A DNA stretch of 64,000 bases from Wielerella bovis (GTDB lineage Bacteria > Pseudomonadota > Gammaproteobacteria > Burkholderiales > Neisseriaceae): positions 558,001 through 622,000 of the forward strand of contig NZ_CP092361.1 in NCBI RefSeq assembly GCF_022354465.1. The letters run 5' to 3'. Below, in pieces: positions 26,547 to 35,675 of the stretch. The notes beneath the pieces were generated by a model that saw nothing but the letters and a program-made list of their open reading frames with translations, was not told where the DNA came from and searched no databases. Position 1 is the first letter of the stretch. The number at the start of each line of letters is the position of its first letter. A program made the position numbers and the translations under genes.

Positions 26547-26755
26547 TATAGCCGCTTAAAATAAAAATAGGACAAGGCGACCACGCCCATCGTGTACATC
26601 TAGTACATAAGGGCGTGGGCAATGCAGTATAGTCGCAGAACTGAAAAAGCAGTACGGCGTTGCCAACGTCCTTATGTACTATTCGTACACGGCGGGCGTT
26701 GTCGCCTTGCACTGCATTTTCATTTCTACGACTATAGTATTTTTAAGCGACTATA
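26547..26755. repeat. Correia-like element (type B), interrupted
   Basis: Outer element with ends TATAGCCGCTTAAAATA / TATTTTTAAGCGACTATA. Its right terminal repeat is split by a second complete element at 26628-26736, with TA at the junctions. Confidence 0.8.
26628..26736. repeat. Correia-like element nested inside another
   Basis: 109 bases, ends TATAGTCGCAGAACTGAAAA / TCATTTCTACGACTATA, core GGCGTTGCCAACGTCCTTAT ... GGGCGTTGTCGCCTTGC. It lies within the right end of the element at 26547-26755. Confidence 0.8.
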
Positions 26756-26811
26756 GTCACAGAATGGAATTTACTGAAACGACTATAAAGGAGTAGGATA
26801 CATCATAATAG

Positions 26812-26841
26812 AAGGCAGCCTGAAAACCTTTCAGGCTGCCT
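26812..26841. terminator. DUS hairpin terminator of thrS
   Basis: AGGCAGCCTGAAA and its complement with a 3-base loop, a few bases after the thrS stop codon on the minus strand. Confidence 0.85.
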
Positions 26842-26847
26842 AAAATA

Positions 26848-28764
26848 TTACGCCACGCCAATCGTGTCCGCAATTTCTTTCTGCAACATTGCAATCAAAT
26901 CATCAACACTCATTGCGCCCAAATCTTCCGCTTTGCGGCGCACGGCAACTTGACCGTTTTCCTTCTCTTTGTCGCCAATCACTAATTGATAGGGGAAACG
27001 ATATTGGCTGTTGTCGCGGATTTTGTAGCCGATTTTCTCGTTACGCGTATCCAGTTCCACACGGAAACCTGCGGCGCGTAATTTATCCGCCACTTCGGCG
27101 CAATAATCGGCTTGTTTTTCCGTGATGTTCATCACCACCATTTGCACGGGCGCAAGCCATAAGGGGAATGAACCCGCGTGTTCTTCAATCAAAATACCAA
27201 TAAAACGCTCCATTGAACCTAAAATCGCGCGGTGCAACATCACGGGGCGGGCTTTATTATTGTCTTCGGTAACGTATTCCGCGTCCAAGCGTTCTGGTAA
27301 CACGAAATCCAATTGAATCGTGCCGCATTGCCATGAACGACCCAGCGCGTCTTTAATGTGGTATTCCACTTTGGGCCCGTAGAACGCGCCTTCGCCCGGT
27401 AATTCTTCCCATGTTACGCCGCAGGCTGTCAAAGCTTGACGCAAACCGTTTTCTGCTTTGTCCCAAATTGCGTCATCGCCAGCACGTTTTTCGGGGCGCA
27501 AAGACAATTTAATGCTAACGTGTTCAAAACCAAATTGTTGGTAAACTTTCATAACCAATAAATTAAAGGCTTTGGTTTCTTCTGCGATTTGGTCTTCGGT
27601 ACAGAAAATATGCGCGTCATCTTGCACAAAACCGCGTACGCGCATTAAGCCGTGTAATGCGCCGCTTGGTTCGTTGCGGTGACATGAGCCAAATTCCGCC
27701 AAACGCATCGGCAAATCACGATATGAACGCAAACCGTGATTGAAAATTTGCACGTGTCCAGGGCAGTTCATCGGTTTAACGGCGTATTCGCGTTTTTCTG
27801 AAGCGGTCAGGAACATATTGTCTTTGTAATTGTCCCAATGCCCTGATTTTTCCCAAAATGTTTTGTCCATGATTTGTGGTGTTTTCACTTCTTGGTAGCC
27901 TGCGGCGGTTAATTCGCGGCGCATGTGTTGTTCAATCACTTGCCACAATGTCCAACCGCGCGGGTGCCAGAACACCATACCAGGGGCTTCATCTTGCAAA
28001 TGGAATAAGTCCAATTGTTTGCCCAATTTGCGGTGGTCGCGTTTTTCTGCTTCTTCAATGCGCGTGATGTAGGCTTTCAAATCGTCTTTATTGCCCCACG
28101 CGGTGCCGTAAATGCGTTGTAATTGTTCATTATTGCTGTCGCCGCGCCAGTACGCGCCCGACATTTTGGTTAATTGAAAATGTTTCAAAAAACGCGTGTT
28201 CGGCACGTGGGGACCACGACACATATCCACATATTCTTGGTGGAAATACATGCCCATTGCGGTGATGTCGTCTGTCATGTCGTCAATCAGACGCAATTTG
28301 TATTCTTCGCCACGATTTTTAAAGATTTCAATCACTTCGGCGCGTGGTGTCATTTTTTTGATGACATCGTAATCTTGGTTAATCAATTCTTTCATGCGCG
28401 ATTCAATTGCCGCCATGTCTTCGGGCGTGAACGGTTTTTCGGTGGCAATATCGTAATAAAAGCCGTCTTCAATCACAGGACCGATGACCATTTTGGCATT
28501 GGGGAACAATTGTTTTACCGCGTGTCCGACCAAATGGGCACAGGAGTGGCGGATAATGTCCACGCCTTCGGGGTCTTTGGGGGTGAGAATTTGCACGGTG
28601 GCGTCTGCGGTAATCGGGTCGCACGCGTCCACTTGCACGCCGTTTACTTTGCCTGCAACGGTGGCTTTGGCTAAACCCGCGCCGATGGATTGGGCAATTT
28701 GCATAACGGTAACGGGCGATTCGTATTGGCGTACTGAACCGTCTGGAAGAGTAATATTAATCAT
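26848..28764 (-). CDS. thrS: Threonyl-tRNA synthetase
   Basis: A 638-residue class II aminoacyl-tRNA synthetase. Domains in order: TGS (residues 1-60), editing domain with [16 protein letters not shown] (about 73-88), the catalytic core with [10 protein letters not shown] (about 333-342; Zn Cys and His), [14 protein letters not shown], and the C-terminal anticodon domain ([15 protein letters not shown] on). AAGGAAT precedes the ATG at 28764. A DUS hairpin terminates it. Confidence 0.97.
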   Translation of the reverse strand: MINITLPDGSVRQYESPVTVMQIAQSIGAGLAKATVAGKVNGVQVDACDPITADATVQILTPKDPEGVDIIRHSCAHLVGHAVKQLFPNAKMVIGPVIEDGFYYDIATEKPFTPEDMAAIESRMKELINQDYDVIKKMTPRAEVIEIFKNRGEEYKLRLIDDMTDDITAMGMYFHQEYVDMCRGPHVPNTRFLKHFQLTKMSGAYWRGDSNNEQLQRIYGTAWGNKDDLKAYITRIEEAEKRDHRKLGKQLDLFHLQDEAPGMVFWHPRGWTLWQVIEQHMRRELTAAGYQEVKTPQIMDKTFWEKSGHWDNYKDNMFLTASEKREYAVKPMNCPGHVQIFNHGLRSYRDLPMRLAEFGSCHRNEPSGALHGLMRVRGFVQDDAHIFCTEDQIAEETKAFNLLVMKVYQQFGFEHVSIKLSLRPEKRAGDDAIWDKAENGLRQALTACGVTWEELPGEGAFYGPKVEYHIKDALGRSWQCGTIQLDFVLPERLDAEYVTEDNNKARPVMLHRAILGSMERFIGILIEEHAGSFPLWLAPVQMVVMNITEKQADYCAEVADKLRAAGFRVELDTRNEKIGYKIRDNSQYRFPYQLVIGDKEKENGQVAVRRKAEDLGAMSVDDLIAMLQKEIADTIGVA

Positions 28765-28977
28765 ATTAATTCCTTGAATTTTATTGTATAAATTAAGTAG
28801 GCAGCCTGAATCGCTTTCAGGCTGCCTGAAAATATGGAAACGATAAAATTATAGAGAAAACAAGGTAGTTTTTCAAGAAAATGCGCTTTCAGGCTGCCTG
28901 AAACCATAATCTTCACTCATAATCTTATCGTTTGAAATAAAAATTCAAACAAGAGAGCTGACAACGCTGTATTATTT

Positions 28978-29084
28978 TATAGTGGATTCAATTTAAATTA
29001 GGATAAGGCGACAGCAACCGCCGTGTACACCTAGTACATAAGGGAGCTGGCAGCGCTGTACTGGTTTAAATTGAATTCACTATG
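28978..29084. repeat. Correia-like element (type A) beside a truncated type B
   Basis: Ends TATAGTGGATTCAATTTAAA / TTTAAATTGAATTCACTAT with core GGATAAGGCGACAGCAACCG ... GGAGCTGGCAGCGCTGTACT. Immediately left (28927-28977) are the two outer parts of a type B element (TCGTTTGAAATAAAAA and GAGAGCTGACAACGCTGTAT) with the middle deleted. Confidence 0.8.
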
Positions 29085-29205
29085 TATATTCACAAATTGG
29101 TTCAATTCAAAAATCTGCCTTACTTTTGTTGCGCAGGAACGTTATTCTTGGTTTTTGCCATACCTCTTATTATTTCATTTGTGTTAAAATTAATTTACAT
29201 ATTAT

Positions 29206-29365
29206 TAGGGGCTAATAACAATTCGTGTGTGGTCAGATTTTGTGTTAACAAGCCCAATTCTGCGTTAAAAATGTTCGTTAATGGATAACATTGGCTTGCA
29301 TTTTTGCCTTGAATTCGGCGTTATCTGCAAAACCAATATCGCATCCGAATAGTCATTAGCCCCTA
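29206..29365. repeat. Miniature inverted-repeat element, TAGGGGCTAAT ends
   Basis: Ends TAGGGGCTAATAAC and its inverse GTCATTAGCCCCTA enclose 160 bases without a gene. Solo ends occur near 40270 (ATTAGCCCCTAG) and a mini-palindrome of the same type at 6927-6962. It is probably a non-autonomous IS derivative. Confidence 0.6.
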
Positions 29366-29423
29366 GCATAATATGCTTATAGTTTAATAAGTTGGCACAT
29401 TAACATAAATAGTGTGCATTTTT

Positions 29424-29546
29424 GGAACCTATATTCGTAAGATTGAAAGCTTGATTTTGTTGCTAATTCTTGTAAATTCAAGGTAAATTCTCATACTAGG
29501 AACTATTGGCATAAAAGCAAACTATGAAGTTTATGAATACAGGCTC
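29424..29546. repeat. AGAACCTGTATTCA-type inverted repeat element, copy 1
   Basis: Begins GGAACCTATATTCGTAAGAT and ends ATGAATACAGGCTCT, with AAAAGCAA near the right end. Related copies are at 30826-30888 and 42615-42778. Confidence 0.7.
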
Positions 29547-29578
29547 TTAATTTTGAAAACATTTAAGAGGTGAATAAC

Positions 29579-30427
29579 ATGAAAAAATTAAAATACTTAA
29601 CTATTTTAGTATTAGGAATTGGCTTATCTGCTTGCTCTGGAGAATCAACAACCACTGAACAAAATACCACACCTGCTACTCCAAACGCATCTGTTCAAAC
29701 AGCAAGTGCGACCAATCAAGCTAATCCTGATTTTCCAACTTATATGGTTGGTTCTGAAGTAAGCTATGAACCGTTTGAATTTAAAGATGAAAAAGGTCAT
29801 CCCATTGGATTTGAAGTAGAATTACTGGAAGAAATTGGTAAAGCAGCTCAATTTAATGTGGTCTTCATTCATACACCACGCAATGCTTTGGAAGCAGATT
29901 TGAACAGCGAGCGTTTTAGTATTTTGGCATCAGCTTTATCTGTTTCTCCTGAACGCATGGAAAAAATGGATTTCAGCGAACCGTTTTTGGATTTTGTACG
30001 TGAAGTTTATATTTTAGATACACCTGAAAATGCCGCTTTAAAATCAATAAGCGATTTAAATGGCAAACGTATTGCTGTCAATGGTGGTAGTAGCACAGCG
30101 GTTGCTACTGCTCAAGAATTAGCAGGTTCAGCAGATAGAGTAGAAAAGGCAGATAGTTTTTACCTTTCTTTGGCAGCTATGTACAATGGAAAAGCTATTG
30201 GTACCTTGGGTGATAGTCGTATTTTGCAGTATTATGATGCAAAAACTCCTGAAATTAAAACACGTGCTATTTCTTTGGGCGACAAACCTAAATATATTGC
30301 ATTTGCTGTGAAAAAAGGTAATACCGAATTACGAGATAAAATTAATCAAGGTCTGAAAATAGTCAAAGAAAATGGCACATACGACCAATTACTGAAAAAA
30401 TGGTTTGACCAAGATAGCACAAAATAA
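29579..30427 (+). CDS. Amino-acid-type ABC transporter substrate-binding lipoprotein
   Basis: A 282-residue family 3 solute-binding protein. A lipoprotein signal ends LGIGLSAC (Cys19), then a Ser/Thr/Asn-rich linker, then the binding fold: VGSEVSYEPFEFKDEKGHPI, GFEVELLEEIGKAA, SALSVSPERMEKMDFSEPF and the hinge region KRIAVNGGSSTAV. This is typical of polar or sulfur amino acid binding proteins (cystine, glutamine, arginine); the ligand is not fixed. The ATG at 29579 follows AGAGGTGAATAAC; the GTG at 29570 lies inside that site. No permease or ATPase gene is adjacent. Confidence 0.87.
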   Translation: MKKLKYLTILVLGIGLSACSGESTTTEQNTTPATPNASVQTASATNQANPDFPTYMVGSEVSYEPFEFKDEKGHPIGFEVELLEEIGKAAQFNVVFIHTPRNALEADLNSERFSILASALSVSPERMEKMDFSEPFLDFVREVYILDTPENAALKSISDLNGKRIAVNGGSSTAVATAQELAGSADRVEKADSFYLSLAAMYNGKAIGTLGDSRILQYYDAKTPEIKTRAISLGDKPKYIAFAVKKGNTELRDKINQGLKIVKENGTYDQLLKKWFDQDSTK

Positions 30428-30531
30428 AATGTCTAGGGTAGCCTGTAACTTGTGTAAATCTATTTTAAACTAATACAAGGGCGGATTTCATATCTGCCCT
30501 ATCATTTTTAGGTCAAAATCTTTGCAAAATC

Positions 30532-30821
30532 TATTGTTGTTTCAAATTAACACAAACAAGGTGACAGCGACCGCCGTGTACAATGGTATAGTGAATTCAA
30601 TTTAAACCAGTACAGCGTTGCCAGCTCTCTTATGTACTGAAACTTTTGCAAAACTCCTAAAATTTGACATTGAAAAATTTTAATTTTTTGAATTTTAAGA
30701 AATTTATTTTTTCAAAAAGTTCAAAAAATAGGGTTTTGCAAAGGTTTCGTATGTGTACACGGCAGTCGCTGTCGCCTTGTCCTGATTTAAATTGAATCCA
30801 CTATAATTTGAAACGACTATA
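30532..30821. repeat. Nested Correia-like elements (type B carrying type A)
   Basis: Outer parts TATTGTTGTTTCAAATTAAC ... and ATTTGAAACGACTATA belong to a type B element. Inside is a type A element (30587-30805, ends TATAGTGAATTC / GAATCCACTATA), itself interrupted at 30639-30748. Confidence 0.8.
30639..30748. mobile_element. 110-base miniature element in a Correia-like repeat
   Basis: Ends GAAACTTTTGCAAAACTCC and its inverse GGGTTTTGCAAAGGTTTC, with an AT-rich interior (inner palindrome GAAAAATTTTAATTTTTTG region). It interrupts the element at 30587-30805 after TTATGTACT. The GAAACCTTTGCAAAA ends look like those of IS5-group elements known in Neisseria, so it may be mobilised by such a transposase. 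Confidence 0.65.
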
Positions 30822-30825
30822 GCCT

Positions 30826-30888
30826 AGAACCTGTATTCACATAAAATAGCAATAAAAGCAAGCTATTAAGATAATGAATACAGGTGCT
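30826..30888. repeat. AGAACCTGTATTCA-type element, short copy
   Basis: AGAACCTGTATTCACATAAA ... AAGCAAGCTATTAAG ... TGAATACAGGTGCT. It directly abuts the nested Correia-like block and ends 10 bases before the ccp stop codon. Confidence 0.7.
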
Positions 30889-30897
30889 TAATTACTA

Positions 30898-32010
30898 TTA
30901 CTCTGGTAATTCAGGTACTTTTAATGCATCAGCAGGCACCTCACCAGTCAATGTATTCAAAAATGCAACAATATCTTCAACTTCTTGTTGTGATAACGTT
31001 TTACCTAATTGAGTTTCAGCCATCACACTGACCGCAGTTGCTAAATCTGGCGTAGCTCCATTATGGAAATAAGGTGCGGTTTTTGCCACATTACGCAAAC
31101 CAGGTACACGGAAAAAATATTTATCCGAATCTTTTTGTGTAACTTCAAACAAACCTTCATCGTGTGGTTCTTTGCTGTCAATAAAATTCCAGTAAGGACC
31201 TTTAACTAAACCAAATTTTTGGAATGTGCCATTACTCAAAGTAGCACCTGTATGGCAAGTAATACACGCATTATCTATGAAAGCTTTCACGCCGCGTTTT
31301 TCTTGTTCATTCAAGGCATTCACATCACCTTTCAAATAATTATCCCATTTACTAGGTGTCAGCAAGGTTCGTTCAAATGCACCAATCGCATGCGCAATAT
31401 TATCAATCGTTGGCTTACCACCTTGGTCAGCATAAGCTGTTTTAAATGAATCTGCATAGCCTTGAATGCTTTCTACTTTTTTCGCTACCGCATCCAAATC
31501 AGGCATTGCCATTTCTTTAGGATTAACCAAAGGTCCTTTGGCTTGCTCTTCTACTGTTTCTGCACGACCATCCCAAAATTGTGAAGTAAGCAAAAAAGCA
31601 TTTAATGCAGTAGGCGAATTACGCGCACCAAAAACTCCTTTGTGTGCACCTTCACTGGTTGGTGTCATGCGGTCATCGGCACCAAAATTTGTCAAACTAT
31701 GGCAAGTATTACAACTTTGGCTATCATTAACCGATAAACGTGGCTCATACCACAACTGCTGACCCAATTTCACTTGCTCATCTGTATAAGCATAAGATTT
31801 TTTAGTTTCTTCTAAACTTGGCAGTGGTTGAAAAAATGATTGTGCTTGTTTCAGCAATTGCGCATCTTCTGCTGAAACAGATTGGCTATTAACACTAGAA
31901 GAAGCTGTTGATGCACTTGATGCGCTTGATGGTGCAGGTAGCGGTTCCGTACAGGCACCCAATGCCAACATTGTGAACAAAAGAGAAAAAGCTGTGGTTT
32001 TGTGGTTCAT
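30898..32010 (-). CDS. ccp: Di-heme cytochrome c peroxidase, lipoprotein
   Basis: A 370-residue periplasmic enzyme that reduces H2O2 with electrons from c-type cytochromes. The signal LLFTMLALGAC gives a lipidated Cys18, followed by an Ala/Ser-rich linker. Two heme motifs are visible: CNTCH (about residue 101) and CITCH (about 250); the C-terminal heme region includes MAETQLGK. The ATG at 32010 follows AAAGGAAACATC; the frame extends upstream to 32103 but that part is not signal-like. An FNR box with a well-placed -10 lies upstream. The family is FNR-controlled in gonococcus. Confidence 0.94.
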   Translation of the reverse strand: MNHKTTAFSLLFTMLALGACTEPLPAPSSASSASTASSSVNSQSVSAEDAQLLKQAQSFFQPLPSLEETKKSYAYTDEQVKLGQQLWYEPRLSVNDSQSCNTCHSLTNFGADDRMTPTSEGAHKGVFGARNSPTALNAFLLTSQFWDGRAETVEEQAKGPLVNPKEMAMPDLDAVAKKVESIQGYADSFKTAYADQGGKPTIDNIAHAIGAFERTLLTPSKWDNYLKGDVNALNEQEKRGVKAFIDNACITCHTGATLSNGTFQKFGLVKGPYWNFIDSKEPHDEGLFEVTQKDSDKYFFRVPGLRNVAKTAPYFHNGATPDLATAVSVMAETQLGKTLSQQEVEDIVAFLNTLTGEVPADALKVPELPE

Positions 32011-32067
32011 GATGTTTCCTTTAAAACGGGATTGTGAAAATAACAACGGAATATTGAATTTTTTTAC

Positions 32068-32110
32068 ATCATACAAGGTCTTAATAAAATCTCTTTTTGA
32101 CAAATATCAA
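32068..32110 (-). promoter_or_regulatory. FNR-dependent-type promoter of ccp
   Basis: On the minus strand TTGATATTTGTCAA (32097-32110) matches the FNR consensus at 9 of 10 positions. A -10 element TATGAT lies at 32068-32073, so the box is centred near -41.5 relative to the expected start, the class II arrangement. Confidence 0.75.
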
Positions 32111-32240
32111 ACAATATTTTTTGATAGGTTTTTACTATATATGTCATATAAATATAAAAGGTAGCCTGAAATGCCAAATCTAGCAAGTTCTCTAAATTTC
32201 ATTTTAGAATCAATAAATTTTCAATAGAATACCAATCATT

Positions 32241-32341
32241 TATAGTTAGTTAAAATAAAAATAACACCACATTGCCAGTTACCTTATGTACTTATTTGTA
32301 CACAGTAATTACCGCTACCTTGTTGTTTAGTTTTATTCCAA
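32241..32341. repeat. Degenerate Correia-like element
   Basis: TATAGTTAGTTAAAATAAAA ... CATTGCCAGTTACCTTATGT ... CGCTACCTTGTTG ... TAGTTTTATTCC: the type B layout with many substitutions, suggesting an old copy. It lies upstream of the leuA promoter. Confidence 0.65.
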
Positions 32342-32420
32342 CCGATGATACCCATTATAGACATAATGTCTAATAAACCAATTTTCAAAAATAAAACTGG
32401 ACGGTTTATCAAAAATACTA

Positions 32421-32475
32421 TTGCCATATTGTCCAAAATCAGTATAATCCACAATAAGAAATTCAATTTGGACAA
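32421..32475 (+). promoter_or_regulatory. leuA promoter with inverted repeat TTGTCCAAA / TTTGGACAA
   Basis: TTGCCA (32421-32426) and TATAAT (32443-32448) with a 16-base spacer form a good promoter. TTGTCCAAA (32429-32437) lies between them and its inverse TTTGGACAA (32467-32475) sits in the leader just before the start. A third TTGGACAAA is at 32707-32715. This looks like an operator, perhaps for the HTH domain encoded just downstream. Confidence 0.55.
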
Positions 32476-32481
32476 ATTATC

Positions 32482-34266
32482 ATGCAACTAGACATTGAAC
32501 AATTAATCGCTTATTTTGGTGGCGTCAACGCACTTGCTGAAGCTTTAAAGCAATACGACCCTAAAAATGCTGCCAGCACTGCTGCTATTTATAAATGGCG
32601 TACGCGAGGTTCTTTGCCTTTGGCACAGTTGCAAAAATTATCCGAATTAGCACAGCATCAAGGCAAATCTTTGGATTTGAACGCATTTATTAAACAACAA
32701 CCTGAATTGGACAAACCCATCATGAATACGAGCAACCGCATTATTATTTTTGATACCACTCTGCGCGATGGCGAGCAATCCCCTGGTGCAGCTATGACCA
32801 AAGAAGAAAAATTACGCATTGCACGCCAATTAGAAAAAATGGGTGTGGACGTGATTGAAGCAGGTTTTGCCGCTGCCAGTGATGGCGATTGGGAAGCGGT
32901 ACATGAAATTGCGAAAAATATCAAAAATTCAACTGTTTGCTCACTTTGCCGTGCAGTTGAACGCGATATTCGCCGTGCAGGTGAAGCGATTGCACCCGCA
33001 CAAAAACGCCGTATTCATACTTTCATTGCCACCAGCCCAATCCACATGGAACACAAGCTGAAAATGCAGCCCAAACAAGTCATTGAAACGGCAGTAAAAG
33101 CTATTAAAATTGCCAAAGAATATACCGATGACGTGGAATTTTCGTGTGAAGATGCATTGCGTTCAGAAATTCCATTTTTAGCAGAAATCTGCGGTGCTGT
33201 GATTGAGGCTGGTGCTACGACCATTAATATCCCCGATACCGTTGGTTATTCTATTCCACATAAAACCGAAGCATTTTTCCGTGAATTAATTGCCAAAACA
33301 CCCAATAGCGACAAAGTGGTATGGTCAGCACATTGCCATAACGATTTAGGTTTGGCGGTGGCCAATTCTTTGGCAGCGGCACAAGGTGGTGCGCGACAAA
33401 TTGAATGCACCATCAATGGACTAGGCGAGCGTGCAGGAAATGCATCTCTAGAAGAAATCGTTATGGCTTTGAAAGTACGCAGCGATGTATTTGGTTTGGA
33501 AACAGGCATTGATACCACTCAAATCGTACCTGCATCCAAATTGGTTTCTACGATTACAGGCTATCCCGTGCAACCAAATAAAGCCGTGGTAGGCGCCAAT
33601 GCTTTCTCACATGAAAGTGGTATCCACCAAGATGGCGTGCTAAAACACCGTGAAACTTATGAAATTATGTCCGCAGAATCAGTTGGTTGGGCAACCAATC
33701 GTTTGACTTTGGGAAAATTATCAGGACGCAATGCTTTCAAAACCAAATTAACCGAATTAGGCATTGACTTGGGCAGCGAAGAAGCTCTGAATGCCGCATT
33801 TGCGCGTTTCAAAGAATTGGCAGATAAAAAACGTGAAATTTTTGATGAAGATTTGCACGCATTGGTATCGGACGAAATGTCCAATTTATCGCAAGACAGC
33901 TATAAATTCATTTCGCAACGTGTTGTCACAGAAACAGGCGAAGCACCTCGTGCGCACATCGTATTTAGTTTGGATGGCGAAGAAAAACACGCCGAAGCAA
34001 CGGGTACAGGTCCTGTTGATGCAATTTTCAAAGCGATTGAAAGCGTGGCGCAATCAGGTGCAGTATTAGAAATTTATTCTGTGAATGCGATTACCAAAGA
34101 AGCCGAAAGTCAAGGCGAAACATCGGTACGTTTGTCCAAAAATGGCAAAGTAGCCAACGGACAAGGTTCGGATACTGATGTTTTGGTAGCGACCAGTAAA
34201 GCATATTTATCAGCACTTTCGCGTTTGTCTAACAATCAAAAAATCAAAGCTCAAGGCGATATTTAA
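32482..34266 (+). CDS. leuA: 2-isopropylmalate synthase with N-terminal helix-turn-helix domain
   Basis: A 594-residue open frame. Residues 81-594 are LeuA, the first step of leucine synthesis (acetyl-CoA plus 2-oxoisovalerate): [31 protein letters not shown] with the metal His residues, GLGERAGNA and a C-terminal leucine-sensing domain. Residues 1-80 are extra: [20 protein letters not shown] ... [19 protein letters not shown] is a Cro/YdaS-like helix-turn-helix. Usual LeuA begins near Met81, but no stop separates the two, a good promoter precedes residue 1 and Met81 has only a poor ribosome site. Confidence 0.9.
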   Translation: MQLDIEQLIAYFGGVNALAEALKQYDPKNAASTAAIYKWRTRGSLPLAQLQKLSELAQHQGKSLDLNAFIKQQPELDKPIMNTSNRIIIFDTTLRDGEQSPGAAMTKEEKLRIARQLEKMGVDVIEAGFAAASDGDWEAVHEIAKNIKNSTVCSLCRAVERDIRRAGEAIAPAQKRRIHTFIATSPIHMEHKLKMQPKQVIETAVKAIKIAKEYTDDVEFSCEDALRSEIPFLAEICGAVIEAGATTINIPDTVGYSIPHKTEAFFRELIAKTPNSDKVVWSAHCHNDLGLAVANSLAAAQGGARQIECTINGLGERAGNASLEEIVMALKVRSDVFGLETGIDTTQIVPASKLVSTITGYPVQPNKAVVGANAFSHESGIHQDGVLKHRETYEIMSAESVGWATNRLTLGKLSGRNAFKTKLTELGIDLGSEEALNAAFARFKELADKKREIFDEDLHALVSDEMSNLSQDSYKFISQRVVTETGEAPRAHIVFSLDGEEKHAEATGTGPVDAIFKAIESVAQSGAVLEIYSVNAITKEAESQGETSVRLSKNGKVANGQGSDTDVLVATSKAYLSALSRLSNNQKIKAQGDI

Positions 34267-34304
34267 ACCGTATATTAGGGCTACCTATACCGCCATTAAC
34301 CCAG

Positions 34305-34337
34305 AGGCAGCCTGAAAATATTTTTTTCAGGCTGCCT
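34305..34337 (+). terminator. DUS hairpin terminator of leuA
   Basis: AGGCAGCCTGAAAATA / TTTTTTTCAGGCTGCCT inverted pair 39 bases after the leuA stop. Confidence 0.8.
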
Positions 34338-34501
34338 ATTTATGATATTTTGTGGCAAAATAAACCAAATCACTTTTTATCATTATGGTGAATTATTTTT
34401 AGATGAAAGATAGTGCCGTTTTGACCTGACCTAATCAAAATATAATTCACAATAATCTAAAACTTTTTTAAACAAAATGATGTAATGACGAGAGGGAGTT
34501 C

Positions 34502-35557
34502 ATGGCTATCTTATCCGAAGTAAAAAAATTGGGGCAACAAATTTGGCTGGATAATTTATCACGCAGTTTGGTGCAAAGTGGTCAATTAGCGGCGTTTTTG
34601 ACCAATGGTGTCAGTGGTGTAACGTCCAATCCTGCTATTTTCCAAAAAGCGTTTTCGGGCGATGCTTTATACACGCCTGAAATTGCGGCATTAAAAGCAC
34701 AAGGCAAAAATGCCAAAGAAATTTACGAAACATTGGCGATTGCCGATGTTCAGGCTGCCTGCGATGTATGTCGTACAGAATTTGATAGTACGGGTGGCAA
34801 AACAGGTTTTGTGAGCTTGGAAGTTTCGCCTGAATTATCGCGTGATGCGGCTGGCACAATTGCGGAAGCCAAACGTTTGCATACTGCCATCAATCGCCCG
34901 AATGCAATGATTAAAGTACCTGCTACCGATGAAGGTTTGGTCGCTTTGACCGAATTGGTGGCAAGTGGCATATGCGTGAATTTGACTTTGTTGTTTTCGC
35001 GTGAACAAACGAAAAAAGCGTATGCAGCTTATGTAGCTGGTTTGGAAAAATTGGCAGCCAATGGTGGCGATGTGTCTAAAATTCAAGTAGTTGCCAGTTT
35101 CTTTATTTCGCGTGTGGACAATGCTTTGGACGCGACGCTGCCTGAAAAATTACAAGGCAAAATCGCCATTTCTTTGGCAAAAGCAGCATATCAAGATTGG
35201 GCAGATTTCTTTGCTGCCGACAAATTTACCGCATTGGCAGCCAAAGGAGCGAATAAAGTTTCTTTGTTGTGGGCATCAACTGGCGTGAAAAATCCAGCTT
35301 ATCCTGACACATTATATGTGGACAGTTTGATTGGCGAACACACCGTCAATACCGTTCCCGATGCCACATTGAATGCGTTTATTGACCATGGCAAAGTCGC
35401 ATTAACGCTGCCTGAAAATACCACAGAAGCGTTAGCAAATATTGCCGAAGTCGCCAAATTGGGTGTAGATTTGGAAACTTTGGCAACTCGTTTGCAAGAC
35501 GATGGTTTGAAACAATTTGAAGAAGCATTTGCTAAATTGCTTGCACCATTGGCATAA
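34502..35557 (+). CDS. tal: Transaldolase
   Basis: A 351-residue enzyme of the pentose phosphate pathway that transfers dihydroxyacetone units between sugar phosphates. [10 protein letters not shown] (residues 16-25), [13 protein letters not shown] (40-52), the Schiff-base lysine in [10 protein letters not shown] (about residue 139) and NLTLLFS are visible. Uptake sequences in the frame encode VQAAC and LPEK/LPEN. A GAGGGAG site precedes the ATG. Confidence 0.95.
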   Translation: MAILSEVKKLGQQIWLDNLSRSLVQSGQLAAFLTNGVSGVTSNPAIFQKAFSGDALYTPEIAALKAQGKNAKEIYETLAIADVQAACDVCRTEFDSTGGKTGFVSLEVSPELSRDAAGTIAEAKRLHTAINRPNAMIKVPATDEGLVALTELVASGICVNLTLLFSREQTKKAYAAYVAGLEKLAANGGDVSKIQVVASFFISRVDNALDATLPEKLQGKIAISLAKAAYQDWADFFAADKFTALAAKGANKVSLLWASTGVKNPAYPDTLYVDSLIGEHTVNTVPDATLNAFIDHGKVALTLPENTTEALANIAEVAKLGVDLETLATRLQDDGLKQFEEAFAKLLAPLA

Positions 35558-35569
35558 ATTTTGTGTACT

Positions 35570-35605
35570 AGGCAGCCTGAAAACTATTTTCAGGCTGCTT
35601 TTTTT
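35570..35605 (+). terminator. DUS hairpin terminator of tal
   Basis: AGGCAGCCTGAAAA / TTTTCAGGCTGCTTTTTTT stem followed by a T run, 12 bases after the tal stop. Confidence 0.85.
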
Positions 35606-35675
35606 AATAATGAATAAGCATGGTAAACGGTTTATGTTACAATCACGCTCTAAAAAAATCATATAAGGAAACAAG

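Larger units (their letters stand above)
28765..29578. other. Long intergenic region between thrS and the binding-protein gene
   Basis: An 814-base stretch with a DUS inverted pair (28799-28830), a DUS (28890-28904), a truncated plus a complete Correia-like element (28927-29084), an inverted-repeat element (29206-29365) and the AGAACCTGTATTCA-type repeat (29424-29546). I see no convincing gene. The regions closest to each start presumably carry the promoters. Confidence 0.6.
30428..30897. other. Repeat-filled intergenic region
   Basis: 470 bases between the convergent binding-protein and ccp genes. It contains a TTTGCAAAATC remnant, nested Correia-like elements (30532-30821), a small inverted-repeat insertion within them (30639-30748) and an AGAACCTGTATTCA element (30826-30888). 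No gene is seen. Confidence 0.75.
32011..32481. other. Divergent ccp/leuA intergenic region
   Basis: 471 bases with the ccp promoter and FNR box on the left, a DUS-like GGTAGCCTGAAA at 32160, a degenerate Correia-like element (32241-32341) and the leuA promoter with an inverted repeat on the right. Confidence 0.7.

Noticed and set aside
29082-29288. 68-codon open frame with hydrophobic middle after thrS
   Set aside because: It begins at the edge of a Correia-like repeat without a ribosome site and runs into another inverted-repeat element; composition is that of intergenic DNA.
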